Positions 45,864 through 54,899 of a stretch of 64,000 nt of DNA are shown one piece after another. The stretch spans positions 29,351,504 through 29,415,503 of the forward strand of contig JARYHS010013630.1 of NCBI GenBank assembly GCA_031002005.1. Direction: 5' to 3'. Within the stretch, counting starts at the first letter, position 1; every line of letters starts with the position of its first letter. Under the pieces are notes generated by a model, which ran no database searches, was not told the DNA's origin, and saw only the letters and a list, made by a program, of their open reading frames with translations. Position numbers and translations under genes: made by a program. This DNA is from Vandiemenella viatica. Its lineage: Eukaryota; Arthropoda; Insecta; Orthoptera; Morabidae.

Positions 45864-48141
45864 TGTGACATTACAGTAGTCATGCAATCCTTGATTAATC
45901 AATATCGGTGTAGATATCAATAATCGATATACAGCGAGAGGCTACTCTCTGAGCTAGACTTGCAGTCAGTCAAGTGTTAACCCACTTAGCAGCAACCCAG
46001 GAAAAATGGTATGACTGTGTGTAAGTGAAGTGGAGTATTCTTGAACAGGGTGGCCACAAGGCAATAATTTAAAAATTCCCTGATATTTCCAGGTTTTCCA
46101 GAAAAATTTGCCATATTTTTCCCTGATTTAGAAAGTTTATTTGCATGATTAAGATATTTAAAGTTTTAATTAGATTTTGATTGTAAATAATTAAATCTGT
46201 ATAAAACAAAAAATCAAAAAAATAGAAAAAGAAACATGTTTAACAATGTTTATTTGAAAATTTTATAACTAATTTAGTAATCTTATGAAGCATAATTAAA
46301 TATGAGTAGCACAAAAATATAATGACTTATATGAACTAGAACAATTTAGTAATATTTCAATATTTGGTAGATAAAATAATTGAAGATTTGTAAATTGTTC
46401 TTTAGTAACGTGACTCAGTCAAAAGCTTAGCTTTTTTATGCCTTTCATCATTTGCTACACTTTTCTCTCCAAATCTTCTGGTTCAGTTATTGTAGCTTCT
46501 TTTGTTCCATCTTCAATTTCTTCTGTTGCCAAGTTAAAACTTGCGTAAGTTTCCGTGAGTCTACGCAAGATAGCATGAACACGAGTTTGTAGAAACCATG
46601 CAATCGTGTAGGCTCAACTTGCATGGTTGCTTGGGTGTGCCGCTCGCTTTGGCAGCGGTTTATTTGGTGCCAGTCAAAGGCACGAGCACGATGTTTATAC
46701 TATCGCATCAATTCAGCATTTGAAAGAGCTCTGAATGACACAAAACTTTATAAATCCTACCTATTTAGACCTCTGGTTAGTATTTACATGATCTTACGTA
46801 TTATTTTATTCCTGCTTTAATTCGCCTTATATCATTAATACGAAAAAGTTATAAAGCCGTATAATTATCGCTATTCACATTTTTGCTGGCATTGGTATCT
46901 TGAATCTAGGCTTTTGTTTTGATATTATAAGTTCAATTTTCTCAAAAGAAGTTCAAAGCCAGTTCTTCGAAGATTCTCCACAAATTCAATACTTTAGGAT
47001 CATCTGTTTCATACTTTGCTTGAAATTGTAAAACTGTTTAGTGAAACATAAAACATCTTTACAAACTTACTACTCTACGATTGCTGTTTTATTCAGTAAA
47101 AAATATAACTTCTGAGTTTACATGTAGTACTATAATTCTGATTTAGATGTCATCCACCTTTTTTTAAAGTATAATTTCGAATGCTGAGTTCCAGAGAGAG
47201 TTCATGTCAGCGCTCGCGTACGAACATCTCGTTATCCTATCTCGATGAGGCGCAAGACGAGATGCAAGTTGCTAGTGTAAATGTGGCATTTGTTAGCTAT
47301 TCTATGTCAAAAATATATAAGCTGAATTATTTAATGCAAAAGTTCAATATTAAAATAAATTATCAAAAAATTTCCAAATTTTGGGTTGTTGCAATTAAAA
47401 TTACCTGATAATTTTTGAAATTACTTGGATTCCCTGATATTTCCATGATATTTCAAGGTTGCTTTAAATTCCCTGATAATTCCATATTTTTCAGGTTTTC
47501 CAGGTCTGTGGCCACCCTGTTGAAGACATTTCGGGCATATGGACACGTGAAATGCGCTTCCGCGACGGGAAACTAATGTTGGTGTGACATCGCTATTCGT
47601 GAGATACGCCAAACGGTGCAAAAATACGCTGATACTTGCTTACAGAACTGTGAAAGTGCTATTGAGTATTGGTAACTGTTGTACAGACATTCAGCATATT
47701 TCTTATTGGAAGGAGAGTATTTTGTGATTCAACTTTTCACTCCTAAGAACTTGTAATCTTCGGAAAAGTAATAATTAATTCCAGTTGGTGGTCAGCGTAC
47801 GGATGTAAGATACAAACTGTTGGAATAAAAAAGTTGTTCTACTTGTACTTCCGATGTGTGAGTGTATCTTCATTATGGTTGATTCCTATGAACTTGTGAA
47901 TATTCAATATTCCTAGTACGTTTGACTAATCGCTGGTGGCGACCAAGACAAAATAATAAACTACGAAGTATCAATGCCTCCATGAGGTAGGTCAAATCAT
48001 AGTGTTGTGGTAACATCACTATCTGTAACTGAACATTAACTCCAGTAAAACGCGAATAAGTAAAGACTTGTAGTTTTACATTGCAAGCTGTGACTGGACT
48101 AACTGTTATTAATTAACCGAGTAAAACCTTGTAGTTTTACA
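45864..48141 (+). repeat. LTR 7 of array, internally deleted and split by a transposon
   Basis: It is formed by 45864-46045 plus 47525-48141, about 799 bp without the inserted element. It lacks about 158 bases between two internal copies of GGACTAACTGTTATTAATTA, so hairpin modules 2 and 3 are missing. It ends TTTTACA directly against the target copy AGTT, which fixes the LTR 3' end for the whole family. Confidence 0.86.
46046..47519. mobile_element. 1474-bp terminal-inverted-repeat element inserted in LTR 7
   Basis: It starts CAGGGTGGCCAC and ends GTGGCCACCCTG (perfect 12-bp terminal inverted repeat), flanked by TTGAA at 46041-46045 and 47520-47524. The intact LTRs show a single TTGAA, proving a 5-bp target duplication. 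Subterminal AATTCCCTGATATTTCC-like motifs are repeated near both ends. No transposase frame is present, so it is non-autonomous. The 5-bp duplication rules out hAT (8 bp), mariner (TA) and piggyBac (TTAA). I do not assign the superfamily. Confidence 0.85.
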
Positions 48142-48145
48142 AGTT

Positions 48146-48595
48146 TTAATCACATAGTCACAGTGATCCACGACTGCTGTGGTTGAGCCCTTGTCCGCTG
48201 ACAGGATGATCAAGTTCTGATTGGTAGAAAGTTGTTTCAAGGCATGGCATTTTGTACATGTAATGATTGATGGTTCTAAGAAAGTTTTTCAGGAAACCGT
48301 GACGCCAACCTGGTAGATAAGTAAGCTTGATATATTTGCAATGGGTGGCCCAGTGTGGATTGTGGCTGGAATTTCTGAACATTAGTTGCCAGGTCATCCA
48401 AATGATCTGGCTAAGTAACCTTACAATCAAAGTTGTACCACCAGTGGAGTATGTGACAGAATGACAGGAACTCATATATTAGGATTGCATGGTTAAATTT
48501 TGGGGTAGGTGTGCAGGTGAGACCTTCAGAGAGAACTGGCATTCGAGGTTCTGACAAATGTGGTTAGGCTTGTAAGAGACAATTATATTAATTAT
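48146..48595 (-). pseudogene. Penelope-like element, 5' part (continues at 22845)
   Basis: The minus strand reads GLTCTPTPKF near 48500 and NLIILSADKGSTTAVV, then DYVIK, just before the array (ADKG at about 48188-48198). LPADKG-type sequence upstream of the RT is a Penelope hallmark. Joining across the array with one AGTT continues DYVIK into TFCQVSDSF and then a stop and DPTPALNKN, in the same frame. The element is 5'-truncated near 48595, where Gypsy sequence begins. Confidence 0.75.
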
Positions 48596-48984
48596 ATATA
48601 ATTATATTAAGAATAATCAACCTCCACACTCCCAGCATAATAATAATAATAACTTCAACAGACAGGGACAACAAAGAGGGAATACTAAAACTGACAAACC
48701 CCACCAGCCCAGTCATAATAATACTAGTTCTCGAAATTATGTGGATCCACAGGATTTCTATAACCAACAGACTGTGCCAGCCTATGGGTGTTCAAATAGA
48801 AAGGAGCCCAACATACGTGGCATATCCAGTGACAGAGTTAGGGGTGGAGCAGGAAAGAATAACAAAGGACCTCATCAACTATTTGTTAATCCAGACCAAA
48901 TTGGCCAGATTGTAGAAACAATATCTACAACGCACTCAGAAGGGGGAAGATGGGCATACAAAAAACAATGATTCTACCAATGTC

Positions 48985-49269
48985 GTGGTACATACAGTAA
49001 TTTCAGGACCAAACCATTCACCTACAGTGTCCACTATTTTCCATAACAATTCTAGGGAAGATTTGTTGGGGGAGGATGAGTTAGAAGATGATTATTTGGT
49101 ACAGGTGCCAGTTATACCAATCTGTACCAGAGGTTTAAATAGTGATGTACTTTTAGATACAGGAGCAGAGTTGTCAGGCATTTCTGAGGTACTTTTTAAT
49201 ACACTGGATTCGATACTTCCAGTTCCTTATTATGATGTCCCACAAATGTCAGCTATTACCGCAATATAA
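48985..49269 (+). pseudogene. Gypsy aspartic protease
   Basis: The catalytic motif appears as DVLLDTGAELSGISE (D-T-G-A at about 49155-49166). The acidic linker LLGEDELEDDY precedes it. The frame ends at 49267 in a stop just before the continuation toward RT. It would have processed the Gag-Pol polyprotein. Confidence 0.7.
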
Positions 49270-49411
49270 AAAAAGAGTAAGACCATTAAAATTCAAGCTT
49301 TATCGGAAGGCAAGATTATGGAGGTCCCATTTGAGTTAAGAGTTTATGTGATCCCAGACCTTCAACCCCCTATGCACTTTTGGAACCAATTAGCTTTGGC
49401 AAACGGCAGTT

Positions 49412-51060
49412 ATGTTAGATTGTGCAAAAAATACCCTATCTTTTTCATTGGACAACCAATGGTTATCTATGCAACTGCAGCAAGGGTGGAGAAATAAAAG
49501 CCCTCCCATGGTGAAGATTTTATTTAAGAATGTTAAAATTAATATTGGTAGAGAACCATCATTTTACAGTACGGTAGTTCATTTTTGGGTTGACAAGTTG
49601 AAACTACAGGAGTGTGATGATGTATTGACAAAAGTTCTTCAAGATGTTGAAACACAACATAAAGGGAGACTGTCACATTTAACTGAGGAGTTTGCAGAGG
49701 TCTTCAACAATCAACCAGGTTTAATTAAAATTTACCATTGTCATTTTCAGGTGTCTTGTACCCAACCATTCTTTGTAAAGCCCTATCCAATACCCATTGC
49801 CAAACGTCAGATGGTAGAAGATGAAATCAACCATATGCTTCAATGGGAGATAATTGAAAGGTCACATAGCCCTAATAATAACCCACTAGTAGTTGTCATT
49901 AAGTCTGTTCAGAAAGTAAGGCTAGTTCTGGATTCACATGCATTAAATAAATACCTTCAGACTGAAAGAGACCATCCACTACCTATTGATGATATTCTTT
50001 ATAGTTTTCATGAGAAGATTGATCCTATTGGCAGGTGCCTATTGCACCAGAGTCTAGAACATATATAGCTTCCATTTATCATGGTCATTCTTATCATTTC
50101 AAGGTTCTGCCTTTTGGCTTGAATAATGCTGTTGCAAATTTTATCCGTGAACCTAGTTCTCGACCCTGAATAGTTTCACAAAGTACAGGTCTACGTAGAT
50201 GATATACTAATAGTGAGTCAGATCATACAGGACCAATACTTTAAGAGAGGTAATAACAGCTTTAAGGCAGGGAGATATGACTGCTAAATTAAAAAAGTAG
50301 ATTTTCTTTACTTCCAAGATCGAATTTCTGGGACATGTCATTACTCCACAGGGCATTACAGCATCACCGCATAAGCTGGCAGCAGTTAAATATTTCCCAA
50401 GAGCACAAAATAAAACACAGCTCAAAAGTTTCTTAGATCTTTGTGGATACTATAGGAATTTTATTCCAAACCAAATTCTTAACAGTCAACACTTTCAACT
50501 CTTACGTATACAAAATTCCACCTGGAAGTGGAAGCCTGTTTGTGAACATGACTTTATTAAGACAAAAGAGGCTTTACTACAAAATATTGTATTACACTCA
50601 CCGGACTGGAGTCTGCCCATATGCATGACAACAGATTGGTCAGATTATGGTCTAGGAATAGAACTTTTTCAAAGAATTCAAAACAGAGGACGGAACTCAA
50701 AAACACACTATTGCTTCTGCTAGCGAACTTCTAAACAAGGCAGAAATAAATTACTCTATTACTCAGAAAGAGGCACTTGCTGTGGTATGGACCTTCGAAA
50801 GATTTAGATATCTGCTGTTAGGATGGAAGATAGTAATATACACTGACCATAAGGTATTATCTTTTCTGCATAAATGCACCCTATTACCTGGCAGACTTAC
50901 CCACTGGACCTTGTGACTACAAGAGTTTTCATATGAAATATGGTACATACCAGGGGAAGAAAACGTAATAGCAGATGCTCTGCCACGCCTACCAGAGGGA
51001 TTAGACAAACTATCAGATACCATATTTGGTAATGTAAAGTTATGCATAGCTGAATATTTG
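49412..51060 (+). pseudogene. Gypsy reverse transcriptase and RNase H
   Basis: The thumb-side start VEDEINHMLQWEIIERSHSP leads to VRLVLDSHALNKYL, HPLPIDDILYSF, PFGLNNAVANFI and the catalytic VYVDDILIVSQ (Y-V-D-D at 50192-50203). RNase H follows: TDWSDYGLGIEL, ITQKEALAVVWTFERFRYLL, VIYTDHKVLSFL and IWYIPGEENVIADALPRLP. Multiple frameshifts and stops (for example after THWTL) show that it is inactive. Confidence 0.82.
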
Positions 51061-51069
51061 TTAGAACCC

Positions 51070-52321
51070 TTAATAAAATACTAACATTTAATTCATAGCC
51101 ATTGTGGACCACAAAAGTGTTTCCAAATTCTGAATCAGTATATTTGCTACCCAAATTAATTAAAGTGGACTAAAAGAATATTGGAGCCTTGTAAAATACG
51201 TCAGGTGAATAAGATAAATACTGTTCAAAGAGCTGGAGAGATAAAGCCCATTATTCCCACCCAGCCCTTACAGCTGATGGCACTTGATTTTTTTTTTTTA
51301 ACTGCTTAAAGTCTCTTAACAGCGAGATAGGAAAGGATGGGGGGCAAGGAATGGGAAGGAATTCGGCCATGGCCTTTTGAAGGAAGCATTCTGGCATTTG
51401 TCTGGAGTGATTTGGGACACCATAGAAAACCCAAATCTGGATGCCCGGACGGGGATTCGAACCGCCATCCTCCCGAATGCGAGGCCAGAACACTAACCGT
51501 TACAGTACCATGCTCAGTTTGATTTATTTGGCCCCCTCCCTAGCTCAAGAGGAGGAGTGGTGCATCTTTGTGTTATTATGGATGTTTTTTCTAAATTTAT
51601 TAAATTATTTCTTATCAAGAGGGTCACCACAGAGATAATTTTTTCAAAGATTTCACAGCAGTATATACAACAAGTAGGTCAAATGCAGGAAGTACTGATG
51701 GACAATGGACCTCAGTTTTCAAGCAATAATTGGAATGATTATTTACAGTCAGTAAAAATTCAGCCAGTGAAAACTGCATACTACCATCCATGTAGAGCAA
51801 GTAATGTGTCAGCTAGGAAGGTGGTTTCACCCCTACTGTACTGGGATATTCAGGTACCACAGATTGAAGATGTTTTAAATTCTCTCCCACATTCTTCCAA
51901 ATCTATATCACCTTTTGAGATAATGATTGGAAAAGGACCTCCTGACTTGATCACAGAATTAGTTACTTTCCCAACAGACCACATAGTTTCCTGTGAATGA
52001 GCTCTCAAAGTTGCATTGCAACAATTGCAAAAGAAAGCAGAAGAGAGGAAGACACACCACGACAAAACAATTAAACATACCTTATATCAGGTTGAAGATT
52101 TGATACTGGTCCAAAAACACATTAAGTCATCAGCAATAAATGAGAAGACTAAGAAGTTTTTTCTTATCTATGAAGGATCTTTTAAAATTTCTAATGTCAG
52201 GCATGTCAACAATTACACATTAGTAATTCCCCATACCGACAAGTACAAAGGCAATTACCATGTGTCAGCATTGAAACCTTTTCATTCAGATGTTGGCTAC
52301 ACAAAGATAGTGGTTACCTGA
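51070..52321 (+). pseudogene. Gypsy integrase, interrupted by a SINE
   Basis: A damaged zinc-binding start (IHSHCGPQKCFQIL, then ILEPCKIRQ where the second Cys is lost) is followed by LMALD, the SINE, then LFGPLPSS. The core keeps VIMDVFSKFIKLFLI and VLMDNGPQFSSNNW (two catalytic Asp regions). The block expected to hold the catalytic Glu reads RASNVSARK, so the Glu appears lost. The C-terminal domain is 52016-52321 (VEDLILVQKH ... NVRHVNNYTLVIP ... VSALKPFH). Confidence 0.78.
51291..51518 (-). repeat. tRNA-derived SINE (family 2) inside Gypsy integrase
   Basis: On the minus strand a tRNA-like head (AACGGTTAGTGTTCTGGC ... GCGGTTCGAATCCCCG) precedes a body with CCAAATCACTCCAGACAAAT and ends in a poly-A tail (poly-T at 51291 on the plus strand). 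Perfect 7-bp target duplications TTGATTT flank it (51284-51290 and 51519-51525). Removing one copy restores the integrase reading across the site. The same family recurs at 62148 and, degraded, at 15305 and 18066. Confidence 0.88.
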
Positions 52322-52325
52322 CACT

Positions 52326-54200
52326 AAAACCCTCAAAGGCACGCAACTGGCAACCTCACCTTTTCCACCCCCCCCCTCCCCCTACTTTTACTTATTTTAC
52401 CCAACCCACAGGTCAGTTCTGTGGAGACAGTTTTGTCCTTCCTTACACCCTTCCCCTATTCTTGTTGATTATTTTCTTCTCTACTTATACTTCCTACTGA
52501 ATAAATTTGACTGATAGACATTTTTTTTTTTTTTTTTTTTTGGCACAAATATTTTAATAAGCTCCGATGAGGGCCAATGTTTACATTGGAGGATGTCTTT
52601 TCAAACAACAATGACCACTAATCCAAGAAAATAAATGCCTTAACTTCTGGCATTGGTCACACATCAGCTTTGAATTTGCCATTTCATCAATATTTTTGAG
52701 TCTTTGGTGAGATTTGTATTTGTTTTATCTCATATTCAGAATTATATTTATATATATATATATATATGATTTTTAAGGCTAAATGTTTTGAATTTTTTCT
52801 TCTCTTTAAGTACTCTAAATATTCATATTTATTACATCTGTCTAGTTTTCCCTTGTGCTACTATTGTGATCATGGACGTACGTATACTGAGATTTACACA
52901 TTGTCTAATAGCACATTATTAACTTTGCAACCTTCCCTTAAAAGCAGCATTTATTGAGGACTTCAGCCTGCAATGAACTTCTGATCATTAAGAATTAAAT
53001 ACAGGGAATTACTTTAATTGCTTGTCTAAGTATTTATTTTCAACCAAAATATCGCTACACTAGGCACAGACCAGGTAGTCATAAATATGATAAATCAAAA
53101 GATTTGCAGGCACAAGTAGAAGACCACATTGCATTGGAGATACACAAATACAGAAGTTCAGGACAAAGGATACAGAAAAGAGAAACATAACAGAACACTA
53201 ACTCAATTACATAACTAAAACCATTAGAGGACATGGAGGGTACTTGCAATCTCACGAGACATATATATATATTGTCGACAGGGAAAATATAAAAGATATA
53301 TTCCAATATGATACATTTAATACAGGAGGTCAATACTATTACCCACTACATGACACTTCTAAGACTATTCTCTAGTTTCATGAGGGACCTTCACAGTATA
53401 CTACCATGAAAAAGACATATTCCCAGAATAGAGTCTTAGGGACCTTACCACAATTTGGGACATCTAGGTTAGCTATAGGCTATCCTTCTTACAAAATAAA
53501 AGCTAGGGCTGTATAAAACTTAGGATTTTTTTTTTTTTTTACCAGTGCACTGGTTTCCACAACTTTGTTGTGTTAGCATTAACAAGAATTTTGCCATTTT
53601 GTACAGCAGTGTACTGCTGATTTGAAACTTCATTTCCCTATCAGTGAATAAGCAGGTTTTCTTTTGAGTAACTATAAAATTTCATTTGAGATATGTTCAC
53701 CATACTGCTCTTCTTCTGTAAGAACTTCCATAATATATATATTTTGTAAACAGTGTTAGTTTAAAGTTCATAGTGCATAGAGACATTCACTGCAATGCTC
53801 TATTGATATTATTCCCACAATTTTGGGGAAATAGAGACATTCACCAACACGCTCTAGACAATAAAAACCTGTTATGTACTTGAGTGCATGTGTGTTATTA
53901 GGATTTTTTTTTTTTTTTTTTTTTTGGTAGCATTTTGCCTGTTAAAACATAATAATTTTTAAGCACTTCATGCTCTTGTTTTGTAATGTGGCGTGATGCA
54001 ACCAAACTTTATTTTAAGATAATTTCTTATCAGAATTTAATAATACTTGATCATTTAATTTCACGTAAGTGTATTTTTTTCTCTTCTTGACATATGTTTG
54101 TAACAATGATGTATTTACATGTATATACTTTTGTATTTTCTTGATGTTCTAGTTTAAGTTTGTAACATGTAAGAATAGACACTAATACATTTTTTAACAG
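52326..54200. other. AT-rich DNA with simple repeats and poly-T tracts
   Basis: There are poly-T tracts at about 52520-52542, 53526-53540 and 53905-53926, an (AT)n run near 52745-52768, a short TATA run near 53262, and a perfect 14-bp palindrome ACCAGTGCACTGGT at 53541-53554. A short diverged duplication (TAGAGACATTCAC...CTCTA) occurs near 53778 and 53832. No coding sequence is recognised. It is probably intron upstream of the exon at 54201. Confidence 0.45.
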
Positions 54201-54270
54201 CTGGCTGACCAAGGTCCCCAAGGTAACTCTGCTGTGACAGGCGCCGAGGACAAATCTGTGCACTCGACAG
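54201..54270 (+). CDS. Internal exon of an unidentified host gene
   Basis: CTAATAC (branch-point-like), then ATTTTTTAACAG, then a 70-bp GC-richer exon, then GTAAAG. The frame reads LADQGPQGNSAVTGAEDKSV, then HST, open throughout with no competing stop, and begins in phase 0 if the first codon is CTG. The contrast in base composition and the complete set of splice signals are good evidence, but 23 residues of low-complexity, charged sequence are not enough to name the protein. It lies on the strand opposite to THOC5. Confidence 0.55.
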
Positions 54271-54840
54271 GTAAAGCTGTGGGGCTTTGTTTTATATTCA
54301 GACTTGCCCCAAAAACCATGACAGGACTTGGAGATTCATCCATTTAGGGAGTTTTTTGTTTTCACAAAACAGGATAAATTCATACATTTTTGTAATATGA
54401 AGTGATTTTTTTTAAATTTGGTTTCAGATTTAGGGATTAAGTGATATAATTTAAGAAGAAATGAACAGTTGAACGAAAATTTATGACAAAAAGATGAACA
54501 GTTACAAAGAATATTAACAGTTTAAAAACAACAATACATGTTAATAAATCAAAACAATATTAAAAACAATTGTAGAAGAATCTAAGAATGACACTATTTC
54601 ATTGATATTTTTGATTTTTTAATATTTATGTGATTTTGATTTGATTTTGAAGAATAATTTTTATAATATCTGCATCAGTGAAAGAGAGGAGGTATTAACA
54701 GACACACCAATCCAAAGAGTAGATAGAAAAGAGGGGTTTGAAATTTTTTCTTTCCCTGAGTTTTTCAGTTTTTTTAAGATTTCAGTCAGTTTTCATGGAA
54801 AAATAACTTCAATATTCGGCGGTCATGTCACATAACCTAA
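54271..54840. other. AT-rich intron-like DNA
   Basis: Nothing is recognised. A GAAAATTTTTTCTTTCCCTG patch near 54740 may be repeat debris. Confidence 0.35.
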
Positions 54841-54899
54841 AAATTTTGTAACTGCGTAACACCAGGCAGAGTTAGATGTGTACACATAGACTGCCGTCT

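Larger units (their letters stand above)
22846..48145 (+). mobile_element. Tandem array of a non-autonomous LTR retrotransposon (7 LTRs, 6 internal regions) with target duplication AGTT
   Basis: LTR starts (TGTGACATTACAGTAG) lie at 22850, 26722, 30530, 34326, 38149, 42001 and 45864, with spacings of 3796-3872 bases. LTRs end TTTTACA, directly followed by TGGCGCACGTGAAATGG (primer-binding site). Internal regions end in the purine tract GGAAGGGG just before the next LTR. The whole block is bounded by AGTT at 22846-22849 and 48142-48145, so it occupies one insertion site within a minus-strand Penelope element. Units are near-identical. No unit encodes protease, RT, RNase H or integrase, so mobilisation would need a helper element. 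The layout fits one insertion expanded by LTR-LTR recombination, or insertion of a concatemer. Confidence 0.9.
48600..52325 (+). mobile_element. Gypsy (Ty3/Metaviridae-type) retrotransposon, gag end to pol end, no LTRs seen
   Basis: A Gln/Asn-rich gag tail (48600-48970) precedes an aspartic protease, RT, RNase H and integrase in the Gypsy order. Frames are broken at about 48970, 49268, 49495, 50066, 50180 and further on. A SINE sits in the integrase gene. The left end abuts the Penelope element, which may have inserted into gag. No LTR, primer-binding site or polypurine tract was recognised on either side. Confidence 0.85.

Noticed and set aside
46623..46820. Plus-strand frame in the terminal-repeat element of LTR 7 as a transposase
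   Set aside because: It is 65 codons with no catalytic motif. The element appears non-coding.
22850..48141. Satellite DNA or CRISPR-like repeat array
   Set aside because: The period is 3.8 kb, and each unit has LTRs, a primer site and a polypurine tract, so it is a retrotransposon array, not satellite or CRISPR.
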